Source: Olsenella profusa F0195 (GTDB lineage Bacteria; Actinomycetota; Coriobacteriia; Coriobacteriales; Atopobiaceae). From it: 33,119 bases of DNA. Positions 15,441 through 23,952 of this stretch are shown piece after piece. The position numbers were made by a program, and so were the translations under genes. The stretch spans positions 1 through 33,119 of the forward strand of contig NZ_AWEZ01000054.1 in the NCBI RefSeq assembly GCF_000468755.1, written 5' to 3'. The notes beneath the pieces were generated by a model. It did not search any database and had not been told where the DNA came from. It saw only the letters and a program-made list of their open reading frames with translations. Position 1 is the first letter of the stretch. Each line of letters begins with the position of its first letter.

Positions 15441-15800
15441 GTGGCAAAGAGCGCCGGGGTGGTAACCGGGAAGCGCATCGCTCGGCAGGCACTCACGAAG
15501 GGCACGGCATACCCCATCGTGCAGAAGATTGCCTACTACTTAGGCCTTCAGATGAACAGGCGGGTCTTCGGTCGGGCCGTAGGACGCACTATCCCGATTC
15601 TCGGGGGTGCGATATCGGGTGTCATGACGTATGCCACATTCTCGCCCATGGCCCACAACCTCAAGAAATACCTGATCGAGACACCACCTGCCAAACCTTC
15701 GAACGCCGCAGTCATCGGCATGGGAGACTATGGCATCGATGACCTCTCTGGCCTTGAGACGGAGATCGATACCGAGATTGCGGAGCTTGAGAGATTCTGA
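15441..15800 (+). pseudogene. EcsC-like protein, N-terminally truncated
   Basis: The frame, usable from a GTG at 15441 and open back to a stop at 15399, encodes about 120 residues. They resemble the C-terminal part of EcsC-family proteins: YPIVQKIAYYLGLQMNRRVFGRAVGRTIPILGGAISGVMTYATF matches the conserved helical and glycine-rich end (P-x-x-G-G/A-x-x-x-G). EcsC proteins are normally about 230-280 residues, so at least half is missing. There is no good ribosome-binding site before the GTG. I read it as a 5'-truncated remnant, although a short protein cannot be excluded. The family's function is unclear. Confidence 0.5.
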
Positions 15801-16409
15801 CGCACAGTCGCCAGATTCACCTACCACGCCGAATGGCACCAGTCTCATCGTCCCGAGTCTTGCGCTCGCCATCAACTCGAACCCGGCCCTGAACGAGTTG
15901 CCCGCAACGTGCCATACCGCGATGTGCCGGTGCATTGAACACTCCAAGGGAGTCTTGAGCTTTGCCGCAAGCCGCTCTGCGAAGCCATCTTCTGCGGCAT
16001 TCATGTCACCTTCTATCGCTCAAGGCTATCATGATCGAGCGGAGAATCGAATAAACCCATGGTCACAATTACATGCTCGTCGCGGCTCACAGCATGTCAC
16101 ATGCCGTCTCTGCTGTATTCCCCACCCTTCAGACGGAGGGGGGATTGCAAGACGTCTATTCCACGCGGTTTTGGTAGGTATTGACATCCATAAAAGGAAT
16201 GCCCCTTTGTTACCGCCAGCATGGCTCTCCATGAACGTATCCGCCGCCACGTCTCTGCGATGATGCTAGTCTGTGCAAAGGGAGAATTCTAGGAACTGCC
16301 CTTTCGTCGTCTGCGACGATGGCAATGGCTTCGACGTTCATCTTGCCAACAAAGCCGTCGAGGAAGCCGTCCATGAGCGGATAGAGAGTCGAGCGGAAGA
16401 GCCAGGAAG
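15801..16409. other. 600-base stretch without a convincing gene
   Basis: A minus-strand frame from 16004 has a fair ribosome-binding site (GAAGGTG, two bases before ATG) and codes MNAAEDGFAERLAAKLKTPL onward. It then runs antisense through the EcsC-like remnant to 15540 and resembles no family I know. Only its first 60 or so residues could be real. CCCCACCC facing GGAGGGGG near 16120-16143 can form a G/C-rich hairpin without a T-tract. From 16264 to 16409 I see nothing recognisable except the AGGAAG ribosome-binding site of the TetR gene. Confidence 0.35.
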
Positions 16410-17051
16410 ATGCCGAAGGACAAGACGCAATCACACGAGCTGGTCATGAGGGCCGCGAAGGAGGAGTTCCTGGAACTCGGCTACGAAAAGGCGTCCATGC
16501 GCTCCATAGCAGAGAAGGCGGGCCTGACGGGAGGCGCGCTGTACAAGCATTTCGCTAGCAAGGAGGAGATGTTCTCGGCTCTGATTGACCCCGTCTTCGA
16601 AGAGATGGTCCGCTTCTACCGCGAGCAGACGAATCGGTCGAGGCACGTGCTCCTAGCGGAGGGGGTCGATGCGTTCGAACAGGCATCGGCTGAAAGCTCG
16701 CAGCTTCTCCTCAAGTTTGTGTACTCTCACTTCGACGAATTCCAACTGATGTTCCACGCTCCGCAAGGCACCAAGTATGCCGACATACGGGAGCGGATGG
16801 TACAGATGGAGATGGAATCGTCCCAAGGGCAAGAGAGAGTTGTCAAAGACGACCCCACGGACGACCCTGGATTCTCCGAAGACCTCAAGCACATCTTCTT
16901 CACCATGTCGCTCGTGCCTTTGTTCGAGATAATCGAGCATCGATATCGCTACGACGAGGCGAAGAGAATCGTGGCGGTGATATCGGAGGCCCAAAACTAC
17001 GCTTGGTCCCGCATGCTGGCGCTCAGCAAAGAGTCCAACGGCAGCTCCTAG
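16410..17051 (+). CDS. TetR/AcrR family transcriptional regulator
   Basis: A 213-residue TetR-family regulator. The N-terminal helix-turn-helix spans about 10-55: LVMRAAKEEFLELGYEKASMRSIAEKAGLTGGALYKHFASKEEMF, with the standard tyrosine-lysine-histidine recognition helix. The rest is an all-helical ligand-binding domain. AGGAAG precedes the ATG. It lies 204 bases upstream of the ECF/ABC transport operon in the same direction, separated by a strong promoter, and is the obvious candidate regulator of that operon. Such repressors usually sense the transported or a related molecule. Confidence 0.92.
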   Translation: MPKDKTQSHELVMRAAKEEFLELGYEKASMRSIAEKAGLTGGALYKHFASKEEMFSALIDPVFEEMVRFYREQTNRSRHVLLAEGVDAFEQASAESSQLLLKFVYSHFDEFQLMFHAPQGTKYADIRERMVQMEMESSQGQERVVKDDPTDDPGFSEDLKHIFFTMSLVPLFEIIEHRYRYDEAKRIVAVISEAQNYAWSRMLALSKESNGSS

Positions 17052-17096
17052 CCAAAGGCGACGCCATATCGAGTCACCTGCTGTCCCAAGCCAAAA

Positions 17097-17134
17097 AGTT
17101 ATTGACTTCTAACTCTAACATGGTATTTTTAGAA
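17097..17134 (+). promoter_or_regulatory. Promoter of transport operon, with possible operator
   Basis: TTGACT (17102-17107) and TATTTT (17124-17129) with a 16-base spacer form the best sigma-70-like promoter in the neighbourhood. Short inverted arms surround it: AGTTA (17097-17101) with TAACT (17110-17114), and TTCTAA (17107-17112) with TTAGAA (17129-17134). Either pair could serve the upstream TetR protein. The motif assignment is inference. Confidence 0.5.
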
Positions 17135-17208
17135 AACGAGGTTTACTAAAGGCGGATTGGTCGTCGTACCCGACTTCGTGTTTTTCTGGCGTGCGAAAAC
17201 AATCACCC

Positions 17209-17228
17209 GGTTTGTCCTCGGACAAACC
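17209..17228 (+). promoter_or_regulatory. Leader hairpin before S component
   Basis: GGTTTGTC (17209-17216), loop CTCG and GACAAACC (17221-17228) form a perfect eight-base-pair hairpin. It ends 27 bases before the start codon at 17256. The leader from the predicted transcription start is about 120 bases. There is no T-tract, so it is not a terminator, and I match no known riboswitch. It may stabilise the message or take part in control. Confidence 0.45.
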
Positions 17229-17255
17229 CTGAAGTTCGAAAGCGAGGCAGACAGC

Positions 17256-17852
17256 ATGAGGAAGATAGGCACTCGAGACCTGGTGACCGTCGCCGCGATG
17301 ATGGTCCTGTTCTTCGGCATTACCCTTGTCATCGGGTCGGTGGCATTGGCCATCCCCTTCGTGTACCTGTATATGTCAGCCGGCATCGACGGCTTCCTGG
17401 GGGCAACCTTCTACCTGGTTGCGGCCAACCGCTTGAACAAACATGGGCTGCTGTTCGTATGGGCGGCCGTCTACGGAGCCATCGAGGGGCTTTTGGGCTA
17501 CAGCTTCCTGTTCCCGTACTTCCTCGCGGTAGGCGCCATCGCCGAGCTGTCCATGCTTGGCAGGGACAGCTATCGCAACCCCATCCGCAATCGAATCGGC
17601 TGGACGATCAACTGCATCGGGAACTTCGTGGGCAACGCCGTTCCCCTCTGGTGGTCCTGGGAATCCTTCCGCGTCATGGCGATGCAGAGCGGGTTCTCGA
17701 GCGCGACGCTGGACATGGAGTACAACATGGTCATGACGCCTCATCTCATGCTGATCGGCGTGCTCATAACGGCCGTCCTGACGGTTGCGGGAGTCGCCTT
17801 CGGGCAACGCCTCCTGCAGAGGCATTTTGAGAAGGCCGGCGTCATCAAATAG
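17256..17852 (+). CDS. MptD/Trep_Strep-type ECF substrate-binding protein
   Basis: A 198-residue membrane protein with five to six hydrophobic segments, of the MptD (Trep_Strep) family of putative ECF-transporter S components. Conserved features are MRKIGTRDLVTVAAMMVLFFGITLVIG, a helix with PFVYLYMSAGIDGFLGATFYLVAANRLNKHGLLF, and AVYGAIEGLLGYSFLFPYFLAVGAIAELS. S components bind the small molecule and dock on the EcfT/ATPase module. The start at 17256 follows GCGAGG; an upstream extension is not family-like. The next gene starts directly at the stop codon, and the EcfT and ATPase genes follow, which supports the assignment. Substrate unknown. Confidence 0.88.
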   Translation: MRKIGTRDLVTVAAMMVLFFGITLVIGSVALAIPFVYLYMSAGIDGFLGATFYLVAANRLNKHGLLFVWAAVYGAIEGLLGYSFLFPYFLAVGAIAELSMLGRDSYRNPIRNRIGWTINCIGNFVGNAVPLWWSWESFRVMAMQSGFSSATLDMEYNMVMTPHLMLIGVLITAVLTVAGVAFGQRLLQRHFEKAGVIK

Positions 17853-18557
17853 ATGGGAATGGGCAAAGCAAACGAAACGGGCCTGATAAGGCTCATCGAT
17901 GCGCGGACGGTGCTCGTCATCGTGCTCTGCTCGGGCATTGCGAGCATGTTCGCGCGAAGCATGGCGACGCACCTTGCCTACCTATGCGTGATGACCGCCT
18001 TCCTGGTCCTGTTCGGCAAGGGGAGGCAGGGACTCGCATGCGTGCTCGTCTACGGCCTGGCCATGGGCGGCCTGTGGCTGGAGGTGCACCACGGAATCCT
18101 AGCGTTCCCGTCCCCGCTTCTGCTGAGCATGATATACAGGATGATTCCCACCATGATGAGCCTGTACCTGCTGATCCTGATTCCCTCGGGAAAGCTGACC
18201 GCAGGATTGAGGAAGCTGCCGATGCCGGCTCAGATGAGACTGATCCTAGTGGTCATGCTGCGCTTCGCGCCCACGGCGCTCCTCGAGTTCCTGGAAGTCA
18301 GGAATGCCATGCGCGTCAGGGGATTCCTGGGTTCCCTTCGCAAGATGCTGCGAAGCCCCATGGACACCCTGGAGTACGCGCTCGTCCCCCTCATCTTCCG
18401 CTCGCTGAAGGTCTCTGACGAGCTTTCCGCTTCGGCGGTGGTGAGAGGAATCGAGTATCCAGGCCACAAGGAAAGCTACTACGTCAGCAAGCTCCGCGGC
18501 CTCGACATCACCTGTTCGGGGGTGGCCCTGGCCGCCTGCATCGTGTGCTGCCTATGA
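17853..18557 (+). CDS. ECF transporter transmembrane component EcfT
   Basis: A 234-residue EcfT-type (CbiQ-like) protein with several N-terminal helices. The cytoplasmic coupling helices carry two X-R-G motifs: MRVRGFLGSLRKML and SASAVVRGIEYPG. These insert into grooves of the two ATPase domains. LSMIYRMIPTMMSLYLLILIPSGKLTAGLRKLPMP is the region that precedes coupling helix 1. The ATG immediately follows the S-component stop, and its own stop overlaps the next gene's possible ATG (ATGA). It scaffolds the S component and the fused ATPase. Confidence 0.9.
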   Translation: MGMGKANETGLIRLIDARTVLVIVLCSGIASMFARSMATHLAYLCVMTAFLVLFGKGRQGLACVLVYGLAMGGLWLEVHHGILAFPSPLLLSMIYRMIPTMMSLYLLILIPSGKLTAGLRKLPMPAQMRLILVVMLRFAPTALLEFLEVRNAMRVRGFLGSLRKMLRSPMDTLEYALVPLIFRSLKVSDELSASAVVRGIEYPGHKESYYVSKLRGLDITCSGVALAACIVCCL

Positions 18558-18571
18558 GAGGAGGCCGTCGT

Positions 18572-20065
18572 TTGGGCAGGGCAATTCACATGAGCGACGT
18601 CTCCTTCTCGTACGCGAGTGGGGCCGAGAGGATAGCGCACCTCAGCCTTGAGGTCCACCCCGGCGAGCTGCTCGTGATCACGGGGGTCTCGGGAAGCGGA
18701 AAGAGCACCGTCACCCGTCTGATCAACGGGCTGGCTCCTCGGTTCTTCGGGGGCGAACTGCACGGGAGCCTGGCGATCGAAGGCATCGCGGAGGGCCCCT
18801 CGTCCTTCCTCGAGAGGACCAAGTGCATAGGCAACGTGTTCCAAGACCCCCGCAGCCAGTTCTTCTCCAACGAGGTCGCAGGTGAGATTGCCTTTGGGTG
18901 CGAGAACTACGGACGGCCCCATGAGGAGATAGTCGAGCGCGTGAGACTCGCTGCGGAGGAGATCGGCATCGCGCCCCTCCTGAACGAGCGGGTACGAACG
19001 CTTTCATACGGCATGAGGCAGAAGGTCGCCATAGCGTCAGCCGAGGCCATGGAACCCGAGATCTACGTGATGGACGAGCCTTCCGCGAACCTGGACGTCG
19101 AGGCAACGTACCAGCTTTCGACCATCATAGGGAAGCTCAAGGACCAAGGGAAGACGATCGTCATCACCGAGCATCGCCTCTACTACCTGATGGACCTCGC
19201 AGACCGCTTTGTGCATCTGGAGAACGGACGCTTGACCAGGGAGTTCACACCGCGCGAGCTTCGAGGGCTTCCCGCGGCGAAGCTCAGGGAGCTGGGGCTT
19301 CGAACCGCCAACCTATACGACTGCGAGCCAGCCCTCGTGAAGGCAGCCAAACCTGGAGACGAGATGCTGCGCCTTGCCGGAATCAGGAAGGCCTTCGATT
19401 CGGTCCCCGTCCTGCAAGACGTGAGCTTTTCGGTCGGGAAGGGCGAGAGCGTGGCCATCATCGGCCCAAACGGGGTGGGCAAGAGCACGATCGGCAAGAT
19501 AGCGTCCGGCCTGATCAAGGAGGATGGCGGCACGGTATCGCTCGAGTGCGTCGCCTTGAAGGGGAAGGGGCGCAGGGGAAGGGTCTGGTACATACCGCAG
19601 GACCTGGACAGCTGGCTTTTCGGAGAGGATCTGATGGACGAGCTGCTGACGGGCGGCAAGGCAACTGCCGACAAGAGGCGTGAGGCAGAGGAGATCCTAG
19701 GAAGGCTGGGGCTTCGTGACGTAAAGGACCAGCATCCCGCGACGCTGTCGGGCGGGCAGAAGCAGAGGCTCGCGCTCGGCGTGGCGCTCGCGCACCACGC
19801 GTCAACCATCATCCTAGACGAGCCGACAAGCGGGCTTGACGGGAGAAGCATGCGCATGGTCAGCGGCGTCATACGCTCGCTCTCGGAATCGGGAATCGCC
19901 ACGCTGGTCATATCTCATGATGCGGAGTGCATCCTGAGCTGCTGCAGCAGGGCGATTCAGATAGAGGACGGCCGCGTCGTCGATGACTTCAAGCTTAAGT
20001 CGACAAGCAAGGTGCTGGGCGCCATGGGTTACAGCCGCCTCTACCCAAAGGAGGCCGGTTGCTGA
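18572..20065 (+). CDS. Fused double-domain ECF ATPase (EcfA1-EcfA2)
   Basis: About 497 residues with two complete ABC ATPase domains. Domain 1 has Walker A GVSGSGKST, signature LSYGMRQK and Walker B IYVMDEPSANLD. The canonical LSGGQ is altered to LSYGM there. Domain 2 (from about 265) has GPNGVGKST, LSGGQKQR and TIILDEPTSGLD. An FQDPRSQF Q-loop in domain 1 is of the CbiO type. Start: a TTG at 18572 follows AGAGGAGG with six bases between. The in-frame ATG at 18554, overlapping the EcfT stop, has no such site and adds a non-family tail. This is the energy module for the S and T components. Confidence 0.9.
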   Translation: MGRAIHMSDVSFSYASGAERIAHLSLEVHPGELLVITGVSGSGKSTVTRLINGLAPRFFGGELHGSLAIEGIAEGPSSFLERTKCIGNVFQDPRSQFFSNEVAGEIAFGCENYGRPHEEIVERVRLAAEEIGIAPLLNERVRTLSYGMRQKVAIASAEAMEPEIYVMDEPSANLDVEATYQLSTIIGKLKDQGKTIVITEHRLYYLMDLADRFVHLENGRLTREFTPRELRGLPAAKLRELGLRTANLYDCEPALVKAAKPGDEMLRLAGIRKAFDSVPVLQDVSFSVGKGESVAIIGPNGVGKSTIGKIASGLIKEDGGTVSLECVALKGKGRRGRVWYIPQDLDSWLFGEDLMDELLTGGKATADKRREAEEILGRLGLRDVKDQHPATLSGGQKQRLALGVALAHHASTIILDEPTSGLDGRSMRMVSGVIRSLSESGIATLVISHDAECILSCCSRAIQIEDGRVVDDFKLKSTSKVLGAMGYSRLYPKEAGC

Positions 20066-20096
20066 TGGTGGATGGCGACAACGATAAGGAGAGTCT

Positions 20097-21821
20097 ATGG
20101 GCAGCGTTTTGAAGAGTCACTTCGGGCGGATACTCCTGTCCGTCCTCATGGCCGTCGTGGGAGTGGGGCTTGGCGTGCTCCCCTACTACGGCGTCGGGTC
20201 CATCATCGTCATGATGGTGGAGGGCCAGAGTGAGATCCAGGGCTATGTGCCGCAGATCGCATTGGTTGTGTGCGGCTTTGTCGGAAGCGTCGCCTTCCAC
20301 GAGGCGTCCACGGTAACGTCCCACAATCTCGCGTTCCGCGTGATCGAGGACGAGCGGAAGCGACTGGCCGACAAGCTGAGCCGCCTTTCCATGGGGGCAG
20401 TCGAGGGCAAGAGCAGCGGCCAGTGGGCGCAGTTCATGGTCGAGACGCTCGACAAGCTGGAGCGGCCCATCGCACACGTGATTCCCGAGGTGCTGGCAAA
20501 CGCCATCGTCCCGATCGTGCTCGTCGTCATCATCTTCACGCTGGATTGGCGCATAGGTATCGCCAATCTGATCTCCCTTCCCGTGGGGCTGCTCTTCACC
20601 CTCCTGATGATGTCGGGGTACCAAGAGAAGTCGCTCAGATACCAGAGGGCGGCCAAGGAGATGAACACCAGCATCGTCGAATACGTGCGGGGCATCAACG
20701 TCATCAAGGCCTTCAACAAGTCGGCGTCTTCCTACGGGAAGTTCAGGGATGCCGTGAACAACAACAAGAACGCCATGCTGGACTGGTATCTGAGCGTGTG
20801 CTTCGCCATGACGGCCGCCATGGAGACGCTGCCGTCCACGCTCCTGTTCGTGCTCCCCACCGTCATGTTCCTCTACATGCAGGGCAGCATATCCGTCTAC
20901 ATGGTGGTCATGGGCATCCTCCTTTCGTACGCGTCCTACAAGCCACTGATCAAGGTCATGAGCCATACGGACATCATGGCCAACATCGGCGTCATAGCGA
21001 GCGAGATCAGGACCGTCATGGGCATGCCCGAGCTGGAGAGGGGACCCGTCGCCTTGCCCGTCTCCTCGCACGACATAGTCTTCTCGCACGTTGGGTTTGG
21101 CTACGAGAAGGGCAAGGACGTACTCCAGGACCTCACGTTCATGGCAAGGGAAGGCCAGCTGACAGCAATCGTCGGGTATTCCGGCAGCGGAAAGTCCACC
21201 GTCGCGAAGCTGATAGCGGGCTTCTGGAACGTGGACTCGGGCCAGGTCACCATCGGTGGCGCCAAGCTGTCGGACATGCCGCTTTCGCAGAACATGGACC
21301 TCGTCACCTACGTGTCCCAAGAGAACTTCCTGTTCAGAAGGAGCATCTTGGAGAACATGAGGATGGCGAGGGAAGACGCGAGCATCGAGGAGGTTCAGGA
21401 CGCCTGTCGAAGGGCCAGCTGCCATGACTTCATAGAAAGCCTTCCCAACGGGTACAGGACGGTTCTGGGCGACGCCGGCGGCACCCTGTCAGGAGGCGAG
21501 CGGCAACGCGTCACCATCGCCCGTGCGCTCTTAAAGGACAGTCCCATCGTCCTTCTGGACGAGGCCACGGCCTATTCCGACCCAGACAACGAGGCCGAGA
21601 TTCAGAAGTCGATAAACGCCCTGGTCAAGTCGAAGACCGTCATCATGATAGCCCACCGGCTCTCCACCATCGTCCATGCGGACAAGATCGTCGTGATGAA
21701 CCATGGCCGAATCGAAGCGTGCGGCACGCATGATGAGCTGCTTGAGCATAGCCCCACCTACCGCGAGCTTTGGGGTGCCCACACTGAAGAGCCTAGTGAA
21801 AAGGTGGTTTTGTCGCAATGA
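20097..21821 (+). CDS. ABC transporter, exporter-fold half (first)
   Basis: A 574-residue half-transporter: an exporter-type membrane domain (about 1-310, six helices) followed by an ATPase. Walker A is GYSGSGKST at 360-368, signature LSGGERQR near 464 and Walker B IVLLDEATA near 484. YVRGINVIKAFNKSASSYGKF is the coupling-helix-2 region typical of the exporter fold. The start follows AAGGAGAG. The stop overlaps the next gene by four bases (ATGA), so the two halves are coupled and should form a heterodimer. Exporter-fold pairs of the YbtPQ/IrtAB kind import siderophores, and pairs beside MptD-type ECF genes occur in streptococcal heme clusters. Direction cannot be read from sequence. Confidence 0.9.
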   Translation: MGSVLKSHFGRILLSVLMAVVGVGLGVLPYYGVGSIIVMMVEGQSEIQGYVPQIALVVCGFVGSVAFHEASTVTSHNLAFRVIEDERKRLADKLSRLSMGAVEGKSSGQWAQFMVETLDKLERPIAHVIPEVLANAIVPIVLVVIIFTLDWRIGIANLISLPVGLLFTLLMMSGYQEKSLRYQRAAKEMNTSIVEYVRGINVIKAFNKSASSYGKFRDAVNNNKNAMLDWYLSVCFAMTAAMETLPSTLLFVLPTVMFLYMQGSISVYMVVMGILLSYASYKPLIKVMSHTDIMANIGVIASEIRTVMGMPELERGPVALPVSSHDIVFSHVGFGYEKGKDVLQDLTFMAREGQLTAIVGYSGSGKSTVAKLIAGFWNVDSGQVTIGGAKLSDMPLSQNMDLVTYVSQENFLFRRSILENMRMAREDASIEEVQDACRRASCHDFIESLPNGYRTVLGDAGGTLSGGERQRVTIARALLKDSPIVLLDEATAYSDPDNEAEIQKSINALVKSKTVIMIAHRLSTIVHADKIVVMNHGRIEACGTHDELLEHSPTYRELWGAHTEEPSEKVVLSQ

Positions 21822-23575
21822 AGGACCTACTTGACAAGCTGTATCTCTTGGCTGGAAAAAACGCGCGCCACGTCTCGAACATGCTCGTCTTCGAGTGCCT
21901 GAAGGGGATATCCGACAGCTGGTCGCTCGGAGCGATTCTGTTCCTACTGGTGAAGGTATGCGACCACATCTTCAGCGGCACCGCGATCGTCATGGGCGAC
22001 ATCCACATCATGACCGCCATAATCCTCCTGAGCGTGGTGGGGAAGATCGTCTTCGGCTACCTGGCCGATCGGCATAAGAACATCGCGGCATACAGCCTGG
22101 GCGCGGAGAATCGCATCCTCATAGGGGACCGGCTGAAGAACGCAAGCATGGGGTACTTCAGCGGAAACAGGCTGGGAGAGATATCCGGCGGGATGTCGAC
22201 CGCGGTTTCGGACTTGGAGACGGCGGGATTCTCCATCATAGAGACGCTCATCGTCGGCATGATCCAGACCGCGATCATGGCCCTGTTCGTGCTGCCGTAC
22301 GACGTCGTGACCGGCCTCATCATCATCGTGACGTTGGTCTGCGGCCTTGCGGTCAACGGAGTCGCACAGAAGAGGGCCGACAGCCTCAGCTCGGCACTCC
22401 TGGGACTCAAGATGAGACTGAACGCCAACACGTTGGAATACGTGAAGGGCATAAGCGTCCTGAAGGCCTTCGGCAAGAACCGCCAAGGTGCGTCCGATTT
22501 GGAGGACAGCATATCGGCCACCCGGAAAGGCTACCTTGACGTGGAGACGAAGCTGGTGCCCGTGCAGTTTCTGTACCAGGTCTCATTCAAGATCGGAAGC
22601 AGCGTCATCGTTCTGGTCACGCTGGCAAGGTTTCTGGGCGGCGACATCGACATCTCCAAGGCGATGATGCTGATCATTGCGAGCTTCATCGTGTTCTCCG
22701 GCTTTGAGCTTGCGGGCAGCATGCAGAACATCAAGGGGGTTGCCGTTCAGAACCTGAATACCGTGCTGGAGATGAGGTCGCTCCCCACCATCGAGCAGGG
22801 TGAGAGGACGGACGTGGACACTGCCCGGATAGAGTTCAGGGACGTGTCGTTCTCATACGACGGGAACAACGTGTTCGAGGGGCTGAGCCTGAGCATCCCG
22901 GAGGGCAAGACGACGGCCATCGTTGGACCCTCTGGTAGCGGGAAGACGACGCTTTGCAACCTAGCCGCCCGCTTTTGGGACGTGCAGAGCGGGGAGGTGC
23001 TGGTAGACGACCAGAATGTCAAGGGCTACGACTATGATGCGCTCCTCGCCAACTTCTCGTTCGTCTTCCAAGACGTGTACCTGTTCGACGACACGATCCG
23101 CAACAACATCAAGTTCGGAAACCCGGAGGCATCGGACGAGGAGATGATGGCCGTCTCGAAGAGGGCACGGTGTCATGACTTCATCATGGGGCTGCCGGAC
23201 GGATACGACACGGTCCTGCAGGAAGGCGGGAGTAACCTCTCGGGCGGAGAGCGGCAGCGCATATCAATCGCACGCGCCATGCTGAAGCCGAGCAAGATCG
23301 TCATCCTTGACGAGGCCACCTCCAGCATCGACCCGGAAAACGAGTCTCAGCTCCTTGCGGCCCTGGACAACCTCCTCCAGGGCAAGACGACCATAGTGAT
23401 CGCTCACAAGCTGAACACCATACGGAACGCCGATCAGATCGTGGTCCTCGGAAAGGACGGCGTCGACAGCATCGGCAGCCACGAAGAGCTCCTCCGGAAG
23501 TCCGCGATTTACAGGGGTTTCGTCCTCGGCAAGAAGGAGGCAGCGAATTGGCTGGTCACGAATCGAGACGTATGA
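21818..23575 (+). CDS. ABC transporter, exporter-fold half (second)
   Basis: A 585-residue partner half-transporter with six predicted helices and an ATPase domain. Walker A is GPSGSGKTT at 370-378, with signature NLSGGERQR and Walker B KIVILDEATSSIDPENE. Both halves keep complete catalytic motifs, so the heterodimer may have two working ATP sites, unlike many asymmetric exporter pairs. YVKGISVLKAFGKNRQGASDLE mirrors the coupling segment of the first half. It is the last gene of the operon; pseudogenes on the opposite strand follow. No clear terminator with a T-tract was seen. Confidence 0.9.
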   Translation: MKDLLDKLYLLAGKNARHVSNMLVFECLKGISDSWSLGAILFLLVKVCDHIFSGTAIVMGDIHIMTAIILLSVVGKIVFGYLADRHKNIAAYSLGAENRILIGDRLKNASMGYFSGNRLGEISGGMSTAVSDLETAGFSIIETLIVGMIQTAIMALFVLPYDVVTGLIIIVTLVCGLAVNGVAQKRADSLSSALLGLKMRLNANTLEYVKGISVLKAFGKNRQGASDLEDSISATRKGYLDVETKLVPVQFLYQVSFKIGSSVIVLVTLARFLGGDIDISKAMMLIIASFIVFSGFELAGSMQNIKGVAVQNLNTVLEMRSLPTIEQGERTDVDTARIEFRDVSFSYDGNNVFEGLSLSIPEGKTTAIVGPSGSGKTTLCNLAARFWDVQSGEVLVDDQNVKGYDYDALLANFSFVFQDVYLFDDTIRNNIKFGNPEASDEEMMAVSKRARCHDFIMGLPDGYDTVLQEGGSNLSGGERQRISIARAMLKPSKIVILDEATSSIDPENESQLLAALDNLLQGKTTIVIAHKLNTIRNADQIVVLGKDGVDSIGSHEELLRKSAIYRGFVLGKKEAANWLVTNRDV

Positions 23576-23659
23576 TGGCGGGCCTCGTTCCGCTACCTGA
23601 CGTGCTGCGGGGCACCAGTCGATAGACAAGGACACTTGCCGCGATGCAGGAGCACTCAC

Positions 23660-23866
23660 CTACAGGTCAAGTGAGACAAACGTGTTGCCCGCCAGCACGA
23701 CGGGTGCATGGCCGTCGTGCTCAGCCAGCCGAAGATGAGCCATTGCCTTAGGGACATGGGCTGCGGGGCGTCCCACGTGGGCCGGGACATCACCGCAGAA
23801 CATGTCCACATTGTCCAAACGAACGCAGCCTGCCTCGGGAGCAAGCCCGTTCATCATGCGGTGGGC
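23660..23866 (-). pseudogene. Fic protein remnant
   Basis: The minus strand encodes AHRMMNGLAPEAGCVRLDNV followed by DMFCGDVPAHVGRPAAHVPKAMAHLRL. This lines up with AHGVMMKGLVPEAGRFRSGN and the following residues (about 108-170) of the intact Fic protein at 5734-6690. The catalytic HPFxDGNGR motif is absent and the frame ends at a stop at 23660, shortly after the aligned part. Upstream of 23866 the frame turns into arginine-rich non-family sequence. This is the middle slice of a third fic gene. Confidence 0.7.
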
Positions 23867-23952
23867 CCCTGGGAGGACCCTCGACTGGGCGCGGGCCGAG
23901 CCCCGCACGACCAGGCCATGGGGTGCCTGGCCCCGCCGCCGGCGACGTTCCG

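Noticed and set aside
15540-16004. Minus-strand ORF with a fair ribosome-binding site
   Set aside because: Half of it is antisense to the EcsC-like remnant and it matches no family I know; mentioned only within the description of the gap.
19995-21425. A 476-codon minus-strand frame opposite the first exporter half
   Set aside because: Very long but antisense to a clear ABC transporter; H/D/R-rich composition without domains.
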